This document shows, in pieces, positions 47,099 through 55,622 of a stretch of 64,000 nucleotides of DNA. The notes beneath the pieces were generated by a model. The model was not told where the DNA came from and did no database searches. It worked only from the letters and a program-made list of their open reading frames with translations. The number at the start of each line of letters is the position of its first letter. Position 1 is the first letter of the stretch. The stretch comes from Actinomadura violacea (GTDB taxonomy: Bacteria > Actinomycetota > Actinomycetes > Streptosporangiales > Streptosporangiaceae): the NCBI RefSeq assembly GCF_017573465.1, contig NZ_JAGEPF010000025.1, positions 62,001 through 126,000 on the forward strand. The letters are read 5' to 3'. Both the position numbers and the translations under genes were made by a program.

Positions 47099-49735
47099 TC
47101 AGTCGGCGGGCCGGTGCGTCAGGGGCAGGCCGCGCCTGGTGAACACGGCGGCGGCCAGCACCGCCAGCAGCGGGACGGCCACGCCGACGATCAGCAGGAT
47201 CGGCCACGGCACGTCCAGGGTCGGACCGTGACCGGGCACCGCGGGCGTCCCGTCCGGGCGGGCCGGGATCGTCGCCACCGCGGTGAGCGGGCGGGCGACC
47301 GCGACGCCCGGCACGAACCCGGCCGCGATGCCGAGCCAGCAGCCGAGGACGGCGACGAACCCGGCCTGGCCCATCGCCAGCGCGCGGCGGGTGCGCGGGC
47401 GGGCGCCGATCGCGGCGAGCGTCGCCAGGTCGGGGCGGGCGTCCGCGGCCGCGAGCCCGGTGGCGATCATCGTGCCGCCGAAGGCGAGGACGGCTCCGGC
47501 GACGGCGAGCGCGAGCAGCATCGGCGGCCGCGACCGGCTCGGGCCGCGCTCGACGTAGACGGCGCCGTCGGCGCTGAAACCGGCGACCACCTCGGCCAGC
47601 CGGGCCTGCTCCGCCCGGGTGACCCGGTGGTCGGCCCGGTCGATGCCGAGCGCCTCGGTCCGCGCGGGCACCCCGACCCGGGCCGCGGCCGACGGCGGCA
47701 CGATCGCCTGGACGTGCGGGTCCTCGGGCACGGCGACGGCCGGGATGCCGCGCACCTTGCGCAGCGTGTGCTGCCGGTCGTCCTTCCAGTACGTGACGGC
47801 CGCGGTCGTGGTGCCGCCGGGGAGTGGCCGGGACGCGAAGACGACGACCTTGCCCGCGGCGAGCGCGGCCGTCACGGCGGGGTCGTCGCGGCCGAGGAGC
47901 ATGCGGGCCTCCCGCGCGCCGCCCACGACGTTGTCGAACCGGATCGTCCGGGTCGGCGCCGGGCCCGCCGCGAACGCGACGGCCGGGCACTTAGCGGTGT
48001 CGGCCTGCCCGCACACCGCCCCCTCCCCCGGCAGCACCCGCAGCGGGAGCACCGGCACGCCGGGCAGTTCCCGCTCGACCGCCGCCTTGACGGCGTCCGC
48101 CCGCCCCGGCGGCGTGCTGACCGTCGCGGAGCCGAGCGGCAGCGTGGCCTCGTAGTCGAGGCGCTCCTGCCGGGCGTCGCTGGCGACGCCGATCGCGAAC
48201 ACGGTGATCCCGGCGACCGCCGCCATGATCGCGGCGACGACCGGGGCGGCGCGGCCCCGGTTGCGGGCCCCGTCCCGGACGGCGAGGCGCAGCGGCAGCG
48301 GGAGCCACCGGGCGCCCCGGCCGGCCGCGCCGACCAGCCACGGCGTGGCCATGACGCAGCCGAGGACGATCGCGGCGGCGCCCAGCGCGGCGCCGAGCTC
48401 GTGCAGCGCGGCGGTGCCGAACAGGCAGGCGGCGATGCCGGCCAGCACGAGGACGGCGCCCGCGGCGGGCCAGCCGCGGCGCGCCCGCCCGGCCTCGCGG
48501 CGCCCGGCGAGCGCGGCGACGACGTCCATCCGGGCGGCCTGCAGGGCGGGCACGAGGGCGGCGAGGACGCCGCTGCCCGCGCCGAGCAGCATCGTCAGGC
48601 CGACCAGCGTCCACGGCACCTCGTACGGGCCGAGGACGACGCCGAAGTACGCTTTGGCCAGCGGTTTCGCGGCGGCCACCACGAGCAGGCCGAGCAGCGC
48701 CCCGGCCACCGCGGCGGCGCCCCCGAGGACCACGCCGCCCGCCAGCACGATGGTGCGCAGGTGCCGGGCGTCGCCGCCGCACGCGGCGACCAGCGCGAGC
48801 CGGTGCCGCTGCCGCCGCACGCCGACCGCGAACGCGGGCCCGGCGAGCAGCACGACCTCCAGCACGACGATGGCGACGGCCATCGCGACGGTCGCGGCGG
48901 CGGCGCCGTCCGGGCCCCCGCCCTCCTCGGTCACCGCCCGGGCCTGCGGCGGCGGGTCGGAGACGACCGCGCGGGACAGCACGGTGATCCCGCTCTTGTT
49001 CAGCGCGGTCACCGCGTCCCAGGTCACCGGGCCGGCCCCGGCGACCAGCCATTGCGGGCGCGGCGACGGCGCGCCCGGCACCGCGCCGGGCAGGGTGAGC
49101 GCGACGGCCTTCCCGGGCTCGCGCGGGTCCCGGACGTGCCCGACCACCTGCGCGGTCGTCCCCGCCCGGTCGATCTGGACGGTCGCGCCGACGGGGAAGC
49201 CGAGCGAGGGCGCGAGCGCCACCTCGCCGGGCTTCGCGGGCGCCCGGCCGCCGGTGATCTCGAGGATGCCGCGGGCCATCGGGTCGCGCAGGTCGAGGCC
49301 GATGTGGTCGGCGGCGCGGTAGCCGCGGGCGGTCTTGAGGGCGACGCGCCCGCCGGTCTCCAGCGGCCGGACGCGCGCCGACGGCCCGAACGCCGCGGCG
49401 ACCCGCCGGGTGATCTCCGGGGTCGTCCAGGGCCGCCCGGCGTCGTCGGCGGACGCCGCGTCCCCGCCGGACGTGCCCGGCGCGCTGGAGAACCCCTGGT
49501 CGTCGAAGGTCTGCTGGACCGGGGCGCGGCCGGCGCCGGTGAGCCGGGCGTCGGCGGCGCCGATCTCGTACGGCAGCGACTCGCGCGGCGACCAGTCGCC
49601 GGTCTTGAACAGCACGGCGAGCGCGACGACCGCCATCACCGGCAGGCCGATCATGCAGACGACGAGCGCGGTGCGGCCCTTGGCGCGCAGCGCGTCGCGG
49701 CGGGCGAGGCGCAGCGCGGCGCGGCGGCCGCTCAC
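47099..49735 (-). CDS. FtsX-like ABC transporter permease (MacB type)
   Basis: An 878-residue permease with two FtsX cores: TM1 near residues 25-45, a ~200-residue extracytoplasmic domain, three TM helices (VAMAVAIVVLEVVLLAGPAF, TIVLAGGVVLGGAAAVAGAL, LVGLTMLLGAGSGVLAALVP), a second TM4-like helix, another extracytoplasmic domain with a CGQADTAKC pair, and three last helices. MacB-type exporters transmit cytoplasmic ATP hydrolysis to the outside rather than carry substrate through. GTG start overlaps the ATPase stop (49732-49735). Confidence 0.9.
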   Translation of the reverse strand: MSGRRAALRLARRDALRAKGRTALVVCMIGLPVMAVVALAVLFKTGDWSPRESLPYEIGAADARLTGAGRAPVQQTFDDQGFSSAPGTSGGDAASADDAGRPWTTPEITRRVAAAFGPSARVRPLETGGRVALKTARGYRAADHIGLDLRDPMARGILEITGGRAPAKPGEVALAPSLGFPVGATVQIDRAGTTAQVVGHVRDPREPGKAVALTLPGAVPGAPSPRPQWLVAGAGPVTWDAVTALNKSGITVLSRAVVSDPPPQARAVTEEGGGPDGAAAATVAMAVAIVVLEVVLLAGPAFAVGVRRQRHRLALVAACGGDARHLRTIVLAGGVVLGGAAAVAGALLGLLVVAAAKPLAKAYFGVVLGPYEVPWTLVGLTMLLGAGSGVLAALVPALQAARMDVVAALAGRREAGRARRGWPAAGAVLVLAGIAACLFGTAALHELGAALGAAAIVLGCVMATPWLVGAAGRGARWLPLPLRLAVRDGARNRGRAAPVVAAIMAAVAGITVFAIGVASDARQERLDYEATLPLGSATVSTPPGRADAVKAAVERELPGVPVLPLRVLPGEGAVCGQADTAKCPAVAFAAGPAPTRTIRFDNVVGGAREARMLLGRDDPAVTAALAAGKVVVFASRPLPGGTTTAAVTYWKDDRQHTLRKVRGIPAVAVPEDPHVQAIVPPSAAARVGVPARTEALGIDRADHRVTRAEQARLAEVVAGFSADGAVYVERGPSRSRPPMLLALAVAGAVLAFGGTMIATGLAAADARPDLATLAAIGARPRTRRALAMGQAGFVAVLGCWLGIAAGFVPGVAVARPLTAVATIPARPDGTPAVPGHGPTLDVPWPILLIVGVAVPLLAVLAAAVFTRRGLPLTHRPAD

Positions 49736-50445
49736 CGCGCGTCCAGCAGCGTCTCGGGGCCGGTGCGGCCGGGGGTGGAGTCGACCATCCGGCCGTCCCG
49801 CAGGAACACGACCCGGTCGGCCCACGCGGCGTGCCTCGACTCGTGCGTGACCATCAGGCAGGCGGCGCCCTCGTCGCAGCGGGCCCGCAGCGCACGCATG
49901 ATCTCCTCGCCGGCGTGGCTGTCGAGGGCGCCGGTCGGCTCGTCGGCCAGCAGGAGCCGGCGGTCGCCGACGAGCGCGCGGGCGATCGCGACGCGCTGCT
50001 GCTGGCCGCCCGACAGCTCGTCCGGGAAGCGTTCGGCCAGGTCGCCGATGCCGGTCGCCTCCAGCGCCCGGTGCGCCTCGCGCCGGGCGCGGCGCGCGCG
50101 GACCCCGTCGAGCTCGCGCGGCAGCATCACGTTCTCCACGGCGGTGAGCGCGGGGATGAGGTTGAGGTCCTGGAAGACGTAGCCGACGGCGCGGCGGCGC
50201 AGCGCCGCCCGCGCGGCGGGCCCGAGCGCGCCGGCGTCGGCGCCCGCGACGGCGATCCGCCCGGAGGTCGGCGTGTCGAGGCCGCCGGCCAGCGTCAGCA
50301 GCGTCGACTTGCCGGAGCCCGACGGGCCCATCACGGCGACGAACTCGCCCTCCGCGACGTCCAGGGTCACGTTCCGCAGGGCGTGCACGAGCCCGGCCCC
50401 GGTCCCGTGGTCGCGGGACACGTCCCGCATCGCGAGCACGCTCAC
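49732..50445 (-). CDS. ABC transporter ATP-binding protein (LolD/MacB type)
   Basis: A 237-residue ATPase: Walker A GPSGSGKST, Q-loop VFQDLNLIPALTAVENVMLP, signature LSGGQQQRV, Walker B LLLADEPTGALDS, H-loop VTHESRHAAW. The QDLNLIPALTAVENV string is typical of LolD-like enzymes that pair with FtsX permeases. It starts at GTG overlapping the PadR stop and ends overlapping the permease start, so the three genes are one operon controlled by the PadR protein. Confidence 0.94.
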   Translation of the reverse strand: MSVLAMRDVSRDHGTGAGLVHALRNVTLDVAEGEFVAVMGPSGSGKSTLLTLAGGLDTPTSGRIAVAGADAGALGPAARAALRRRAVGYVFQDLNLIPALTAVENVMLPRELDGVRARRARREAHRALEATGIGDLAERFPDELSGGQQQRVAIARALVGDRRLLLADEPTGALDSHAGEEIMRALRARCDEGAACLMVTHESRHAAWADRVVFLRDGRMVDSTPGRTGPETLLDAR

Positions 50446-51038
50446 CGGCTCGTCTCCTCGATCGGGGCGTCCTGCGGCGCGGCGTCCTGTGGAGCGCCGG
50501 GCGGCGCGGCGGGGGCGGTGCGGACGGCGAACGCCTCGCAGTGGTCCAGCCAGCGGACCTCGGCCTCCGCCTGGAAGATCATCGACTCGAGGACCAGCCG
50601 CCAGGCGCGGTCGCCCTGGTCGGACGGCTCGGCCGGGGCCGCCGCCTTGACCCGGGTGAGGTCCTGGAGGGTGCGCAGGGTGGCGGTGCGCTGCGCCTGG
50701 ACGACCTGCCGGACGTCCACACCGGGCGTGGTGACGGCCATCGCGAGCTTGATCGCCAGCTCGTCGCGGGGCCGGTCGGCGCGGGCGACCGGGGTGGCGA
50801 ACCACGCCAGCACGTCGTCGCGGCCGGCCGCGGTGATCCGGTAGACGAACCGGCCCTCGTCGTCGGCGCCGACGCGGGTGACCAGGTCGTCGCGCTCGAG
50901 CCGGGACAGCGTCGAGTACACCTGGCCGATGTTGAGCGGCCAGGACGACCCCGTGGACGCCTCGAACTCGGCGCGCAGCTGGTAGCCGTAGCGGGGGCCC
51001 TGGGACAGCAGGGCCAGCAGGCCGTGACGTATGGACAT
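50442..51038 (-). CDS. PadR-family transcriptional regulator
   Basis: A 198-residue PadR protein started at ATG 51038 (MSIRHGLLALLSQGPRYGYQ). The winged HTH fills residues 1-85 (LNIGQVYSTLSRLERDDLVT, then the ITAAGRDDVLAWFATPV helix); the C-terminal helical domain dimerises. It is the first gene of the PadR-ATPase-FtsX operon. A palindrome 6-50 bases before its start is the likely autoregulatory operator. Confidence 0.92.
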   Translation of the reverse strand: MSIRHGLLALLSQGPRYGYQLRAEFEASTGSSWPLNIGQVYSTLSRLERDDLVTRVGADDEGRFVYRITAAGRDDVLAWFATPVARADRPRDELAIKLAMAVTTPGVDVRQVVQAQRTATLRTLQDLTRVKAAAPAEPSDQGDRAWRLVLESMIFQAEAEVRWLDHCEAFAVRTAPAAPPGAPQDAAPQDAPIEETSR

Positions 51039-51043
51039 GATCA

Positions 51044-51088
51044 CGAGTATGCATACTCGGTATCCATGACGCAATACCGAGTATGCAT
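51044..51088. promoter_or_regulatory. PadR operator region
   Basis: CGAGTATGCATACTCG (51044-51059) is a perfect 16-bp palindrome, and its right half extended to GGTAT (51049-51063) is repeated as an exact 15-bp inverted copy at 51074-51088 after a 10-base gap. The nested arrangement suits two PadR dimers next to the PadR start. Confidence 0.75.
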
Positions 51089-51175
51089 CCCGAAGGACAC
51101 GCTACCGGAATTTCACTGTGCGCGACCATCTCACGCCTTACCGTGACCATGTCCCCGGCCGATCAGGAGAGAAGC

Positions 51176-51988
51176 GTGACCTCCGACAGCACGATCAGCG
51201 TCCTGCGCGACGTCCTGCGCGTGTACGACCACCGGTACCTCGACCTCGACCGCCGGCAGCGGGAGCGGCTCGTCGACGGCACCCGCCGGGTCATCGGCGA
51301 CGAGGGCCTCAGCGACGCCGCCCGCGCCGCGCTGCCCGCCGCCGACCGGCTGCGCGCCTTCTGCATCCAGTACGGCCTGCGCGAGGAGCTGGAGCGGCTG
51401 ATCCGCGACGAGGTGGACGGCAGCCCCGCCGGCGCCGTCGTGGTCGGCGGCCGGATCTACGCGATGTACCCCTACCTGCGCGGCGTCCCCCGCCAGGACG
51501 CCGACATCACCACCGAGGTCGGCGTCGAGCACCGCCTCGACGCGGTGGCCTGGCAGGGCAGGCGCGTCCGGATCCGCGGCACCGCCGTGCTGGAGCGGGT
51601 CGAGACGAACCGGACGGTCGTGGACGTCGTCCTGCGCGAGCGGACCACCGGCAAGGAGCACGTGTTCCCCGCCGGCCCCCGCCCGGGCCCCGGCACCGGG
51701 ACCGGTGGGTTCGAGGCGCTCGCCGACCCGTCCGGCGTCGAGCCCGGCCGCTGGGACGTGCACGTCGCCGCGACCGCGCACGGCGTGACCCGCGAGGCCC
51801 GCTTCGGCACCCGCCGCGCCGACGGCCTGAAGACCGCGCCGCAGCGCCGCACCGTGGGCGGCCACCACGTCTCGGTGTACTTCACCAAGGGCGGGCACCT
51901 GGCGCTGGTGATCCGCGAGGACGCCGGCGCGACGTCCCTGCGCGCCCGCATCCGCCGCCGCCTCTCCCGCGCCGCCGCGCCCCGCTGA
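51176..51988 (+). CDS. Stand-alone glycosyltransferase-tail-like domain protein
   Basis: A 270-residue soluble protein starting at GTG 51176 (AGGAGA upstream). Residues 1-75 are helical (YDHRYLDLDRRQRERLVDGT); residues ~85-240 look like a beta-sandwich (GGRIYAMYPYLRG, VGVEHRLDAVAWQGRRVRIR, WDVHVAATAHGVTREARFG). As I remember them, actinobacterial teichoic-acid-type transferases carry a similar accessory domain after the GT domain; here the GT domain is missing. I am unsure of this relation. It converges on ilvC through a strong shared terminator. Confidence 0.5.
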   Translation: MTSDSTISVLRDVLRVYDHRYLDLDRRQRERLVDGTRRVIGDEGLSDAARAALPAADRLRAFCIQYGLREELERLIRDEVDGSPAGAVVVGGRIYAMYPYLRGVPRQDADITTEVGVEHRLDAVAWQGRRVRIRGTAVLERVETNRTVVDVVLRERTTGKEHVFPAGPRPGPGTGTGGFEALADPSGVEPGRWDVHVAATAHGVTREARFGTRRADGLKTAPQRRTVGGHHVSVYFTKGGHLALVIREDAGATSLRARIRRRLSRAAAPR

Positions 51989-51998
51989 GAAACGCCGA

Positions 51999-52029
51999 AC
52001 GGGGGCGGGCGCCGCGCGCCCGCCCCCGT
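51999..52029. terminator. Bidirectional terminator between 51176 gene and ilvC
   Basis: Perfect 14-bp stem (51999-52012 with 52016-52029) with a 3-base loop, 13 bases from the ilvC stop on the minus strand and 11 bases from the plus-strand stop. Confidence 0.88.
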
Positions 52030-52041
52030 CGCGAACTCCTG

Positions 52042-53034
52042 CTAGTCGTTGATCCAGCTCATCATCGGGCGCAGCTCCGCACCGGTCTTCTCGATCGGGT
52101 GCTCGGCGAGCTGCTCGCGGTACTTGCCGAACTGGGCCTGGCCGCCCTCGAACTCCTCCACCAGCTCCTTGGCGTACTCGCCGGACTGGATCTCGCCGAG
52201 GATCTTCTTCATCGCGGCCTTGGTCTCCGGCGTGATCACGCGCGGGCCGCGGCTGTAGCCGCCGTACTCGGCGTTGTCGGAGACCGACCAGTACATCTTG
52301 GAGATGCCGCCCTCGTACATCAGGTCGACGATCAGCTTCAGCTCGTGCAGCACCTCGAAGTAGGCGACCTCCGGCTGGTAGCCGGCCTCGGTCAGCACCT
52401 CGAAACCAGCCTTGACCAGCTCGGACGCGCCGCCGCACAGCACGGCCTGCTCGCCGAACAGGTCGGTCTCGGTCTCCTCGGTGAAGGTGGTCTTGATGCC
52501 GCCCGCGCGCAGGCCGCCGATGCCCTTGGCGTAGGACAGCGCCAGCGGCCACGCGTTGCCGGAGGCGTCCTTCTCCACCGCCACGATCACCGGGACGCCG
52601 CGGCCCGCGACGAACTGGCGGCGGACCAGGTGGCCCGGGCCCTTCGGCGCGACCATCGCCACGTCCACGCCCTCCGGGGGCTGGACGAGGCCGTAGCGGA
52701 TGCTGAAGCCGTGCCCGAAGAACAGCGCGTCGCCCTCGACCAGGGCCGGCTTGATGTCCTTCTCGAAGATCTCGCGGTGGTGGTGGTCGGGGGCCAGCAG
52801 CATGACGAGGTCGGCCTCCTCGGCCGCCTCCGCCGGGGTGACCACGCGCAGGCCCTCGGCCTCGGCCAGCTCACGGCTGGCCGACCCCTCGCGGAGCCCC
52901 ACCCGCACGTCGACGCCGGAGTCGCGCAGCGACAGCGCGTGCGCGTGCCCCTGGCTGCCGTACCCGATGATCGCGACGTGCCGGCCCTGGATCACGCTCA
53001 GGTCGGCGGCGTCGTCGTAGAACATCTCAGCCAC
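52042..53034 (-). CDS. ilvC: Ketol-acid reductoisomerase
   Basis: A 330-residue class I enzyme (NADPH, Mg2+) converting acetolactate or acetohydroxybutyrate to the dihydroxy acids. GYGSQGHAHALSLRDSGVDV is the NADPH fold; GIKTTFTEETETDLFGEQAV carries metal ligands; the C-terminal knot domain contains EVLHELKLIVDLMYEGGISK. GTG 53034 (MAEMFYDD) matches the family. It is the last gene of ilvBNC. Confidence 0.97.
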   Translation of the reverse strand: MAEMFYDDAADLSVIQGRHVAIIGYGSQGHAHALSLRDSGVDVRVGLREGSASRELAEAEGLRVVTPAEAAEEADLVMLLAPDHHHREIFEKDIKPALVEGDALFFGHGFSIRYGLVQPPEGVDVAMVAPKGPGHLVRRQFVAGRGVPVIVAVEKDASGNAWPLALSYAKGIGGLRAGGIKTTFTEETETDLFGEQAVLCGGASELVKAGFEVLTEAGYQPEVAYFEVLHELKLIVDLMYEGGISKMYWSVSDNAEYGGYSRGPRVITPETKAAMKKILGEIQSGEYAKELVEEFEGGQAQFGKYREQLAEHPIEKTGAELRPMMSWIND

Positions 53035-53103
53035 AGTGCTGTTGCCTTTCTTCGATGTGGTTTTACGTCTCGGGCCGGGCCGCGCGCCCGGTCGGGCGTC
53101 GGT

Positions 53104-53628
53104 TCAGGCGCTGCGGTCGATGGCGCGCAGCGAGCGGTCGGTGATGGACCGGGCGCCGCGTCCGATCGCCACCATGCCGGACTGGACGAGCTCCTTGATG
53201 CCGAACGGCTCGAGGACCTTGATGAAGGCGTCCAGCTTGTCGCGGTTGCCGGTGGCCTCGATCGTGACCGCGTCGGGCGCCACGTCGACCACCTTGGCAC
53301 GGAACAGCGTGACGGTCTCCAGGACCTGCGAGCGGGTCTCGGCGTCCGCGCGGACCTTGACCAGCACCAGCTCGCGCTGGACCGACGCCGGCTGCTCCAG
53401 CTCGACGATCTTCAGCACGTTGATCAGCTTGTTCAGCTGCTTGGTGACCTGCTCGAGCGGCAGTTCGGCGACGTTCACCACGATCGTCATCCGGGAGATG
53501 TCCGGGTGCTCGGTGGTGCCGACCGCGAGGGACTCGATGTTGAAGCCGCGGCGGGAGAACAGGGCCGCGACCCGCGCGAGGATGCCCGGCTTGTTCTCCA
53601 CCAGGACCGAGAGGGTGTGCGAGCTCAT
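53104..53628 (-). CDS. ilvN: Acetolactate synthase regulatory subunit
   Basis: A 174-residue small subunit with an N-terminal ACT domain (HTLSVLVENKPGILARVAAL, FSRRGFNIESLAVG) that binds valine for feedback inhibition, and the C-terminal ALS_ss domain. It starts 1 base after the ilvB stop and precedes ilvC by 69 bases. Confidence 0.97.
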   Translation of the reverse strand: MSSHTLSVLVENKPGILARVAALFSRRGFNIESLAVGTTEHPDISRMTIVVNVAELPLEQVTKQLNKLINVLKIVELEQPASVQRELVLVKVRADAETRSQVLETVTLFRAKVVDVAPDAVTIEATGNRDKLDAFIKVLEPFGIKELVQSGMVAIGRGARSITDRSLRAIDRSA

Positions 53629-53629
53629 G

Positions 53630-55378
53630 TCAGTCTCCGTTCTCCCACTCGGGCGCCATGTCCCGCGCGATCTTGATGTCGTCGTTGGTGGTGCCGGCGG
53701 CGACCATCGGCCAGACCATCGCGTCCTTGTGCACCACGAAGTCGATCACGACGGGCGCGTCGTTGATCTCCATCGCCTTGGCGATGACCTCGTCCACGTC
53801 CTCGGCCTTCTCGCAGCGCAGGCCCACGCAGCCGTAGGCCTCGGCGAGCTTGACGAAGTCGGGGATCCGCTTGGCGGTGTGCAGGTTGGTGTTGGAGTAG
53901 CGGCCGTCGTAGAACAGCGTCTGCCACTGCCGGACCATGCCGAGGTTACCGTTGTTGATCACGGCGACCTTGACCGGGATGCCCTCGATCGCGCAGGTGG
54001 CCAGCTCCTGGTTGGTCATCTGGAAGCAGCCGTCGCCGTCGATCGCCCAGACCGTGGTGTCCGGCGCGCCGACCTTGGCGCCCATCGCCGCCGGGACCGA
54101 GTACCCCATCGTCCCGGCGCCGCCGGAGTTCAGGAACGCGCCCGGCCGCTCGTACTTGATGAACTGCGCGGCCCACATCTGGTGCTGGCCGACGCCCGCG
54201 ACGTAGTACGCCTCCGGCCCGGCGATCTCGCCGATCCGCTCGATGACGTACTGCGGGGACAGCGAACCGTCCGCCGGGACGTCGTAGCCGAGCGGGTAGG
54301 TGTCGCGCCACGCGTTGAGCTGGCGCCACCAGTCCTCGTAGTCGCCCTTGCGGCCGGCCTCGTGCTCGTTCTGCACCGCGACGATCAGGTCGGCGATGAC
54401 CTCCCGGGCGTCGCCGACGATCGGGACGTCCGCGTGCCGGTTCTTGGAGATCTCCGCCGGGTCGATGTCGGCGTGCACGACCTTGGCGTGCGGGGCGAAC
54501 CCGTCGAGCTTGCCGGTGACCCGGTCGTCGAACCGGGCGCCGAGCGCGATCAGCAGGTCCGAGCGCTGCAGCGCGCCGACCGCGCCGACGCCGCCGTGCA
54601 TGCCGGGCATGCCCATGTGCAGCGGGTGGCTGTCGGGCAGCGCGCCCTTGGCCATCAGCGTGGTGACGACGGGCGCGCCGGTCAGCTCGGCGAGCACCTT
54701 CAGCTCGGCGGCCGCGCCGGCCTTCAGCACGCCGCCGCCGACGTACAGCACCGGGCGCGCCGCCTCGACGATCAGCCGTGCCGCCTCGCGGACCTGCTTG
54801 GAGTGCGGCCGGGTGACGGGCCGGTACCCGGGGAGCTGGAGCTGGACGGGCCACTGGAACTCGACCGTGGCCTGCATCGCGTCCTTGGCGATGTCGACCA
54901 GGACGGGCCCGGGCCGGCCGGTGCCGGCGATGTGGAACGCCTCGGCGATGGTGCGGGCGATGTCCTCGGCCTTGGTGACCAGGAAGTTGTGCTTGGTGAT
55001 CGGCATCGTGATGCCGGCGATGTCGGCCTCCTGGAAGCCGTCCGTCCCGATGAGGGAGGTCGCGACCTGGCCGGTGATCGCCACCATCGGCACCGAGTCC
55101 ATGTAGGCGTCGGAGATCGCGGTGACCAGGTTGGTCGCGCCGGGGCCCGAGGTGGCCATGCACACCCCGACCTTGCCGGTGACCATCGCGTAGCCCTGCG
55201 CGGCGTGGCCGGCGCCCTGCTCGTGCCGGACGAGGATGTGGCGCAGCTTGTCCGAGTCGAACAGCGGGTCGTAGGCCGGGAGGATCGCGCCGCCCGGGAT
55301 GCCGAACACGGTGTCGACGCCGACGTTCTCCAGGGCGCGGACCAGCGCCTGGGCTCCCGTCATCTGTTCGGTCGTCAT
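53630..55378 (-). CDS. ilvB: Acetolactate synthase catalytic subunit
   Basis: A 582-residue ThDP enzyme making acetolactate and acetohydroxybutyrate. Visible: catalytic Glu region RHEQGAGHAAQGYAMVTGKV, FAD loop, and ThDP motif GDGCFQMTNQELATC...NNGNLGMV. ilvB-N-C form one operon downstream of a leader ORF with ILVVL codons and a hairpin-T6 attenuator, plus an upstream palindromic operator. Confidence 0.97.
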   Translation of the reverse strand: MTTEQMTGAQALVRALENVGVDTVFGIPGGAILPAYDPLFDSDKLRHILVRHEQGAGHAAQGYAMVTGKVGVCMATSGPGATNLVTAISDAYMDSVPMVAITGQVATSLIGTDGFQEADIAGITMPITKHNFLVTKAEDIARTIAEAFHIAGTGRPGPVLVDIAKDAMQATVEFQWPVQLQLPGYRPVTRPHSKQVREAARLIVEAARPVLYVGGGVLKAGAAAELKVLAELTGAPVVTTLMAKGALPDSHPLHMGMPGMHGGVGAVGALQRSDLLIALGARFDDRVTGKLDGFAPHAKVVHADIDPAEISKNRHADVPIVGDAREVIADLIVAVQNEHEAGRKGDYEDWWRQLNAWRDTYPLGYDVPADGSLSPQYVIERIGEIAGPEAYYVAGVGQHQMWAAQFIKYERPGAFLNSGGAGTMGYSVPAAMGAKVGAPDTTVWAIDGDGCFQMTNQELATCAIEGIPVKVAVINNGNLGMVRQWQTLFYDGRYSNTNLHTAKRIPDFVKLAEAYGCVGLRCEKAEDVDEVIAKAMEINDAPVVIDFVVHKDAMVWPMVAAGTTNDDIKIARDMAPEWENGD

Positions 55379-55423
55379 GATCTGGGTTTCCTTGGGAGAG
55401 AAGTTCGGGGCTCGCCGGGCAAC

Positions 55424-55443
55424 AAAAAACCCCCGCCGCGGGT
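55424..55443 (-). terminator. ilvB leader terminator (attenuator)
   Basis: On the minus strand a short GC hairpin (CCCG/CGGG, 55442-55432) is followed by GG and T6 (55429-55424), 46 bases before ilvB. Confidence 0.7.
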
Positions 55444-55457
55444 AGCGGTCGAGGGGA

Positions 55458-55494
55458 GGCGCGCAGGTCGGTGAGCTTGGTCAGCCTGCGCGCC
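55458..55494 (-). promoter_or_regulatory. Perfect inverted repeat in ilvB leader
   Basis: GGCGCGCAGG (55458-55467 plus strand) pairs exactly with 55485-55494. The 5' arm on the transcript overlaps the last leader codons, as at cimA. Confidence 0.7.
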
Positions 55495-55531
55495 GACCAA
55501 GTACTACGAGGATGCTGGTGGTGTTCTGCAC
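55481..55531 (-). CDS. ilvB leader peptide
   Basis: A 16-codon ORF from GTG: MQNTTSILVVLGRRAG, with Ile-Leu-Val-Val-Leu in a row. It is the classical actinobacterial ilvB attenuator type. Confidence 0.88.
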   Translation of the reverse strand: MQNTTSILVVLGRRAG

Positions 55532-55582
55532 GGAGCCACTTTCGCCGAGATCCGGCCCCCGGTCAAATCCGTGGACAAGAAA

Positions 55583-55597
55583 TCTCGGCATATGAGA
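55583..55597. promoter_or_regulatory. Putative branched-chain regulon operator at ilvB
   Basis: TCTCGGCATATGAGA, 13/15 identical to 42605-42619, centred ~59 bases before the ilvB leader start, upstream of candidate -35 hexamers TTGACC/TTGTCC. Confidence 0.65.
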
Positions 55598-55622
55598 TGC
55601 AATCCCGGCGGCGCCGGGCCGG

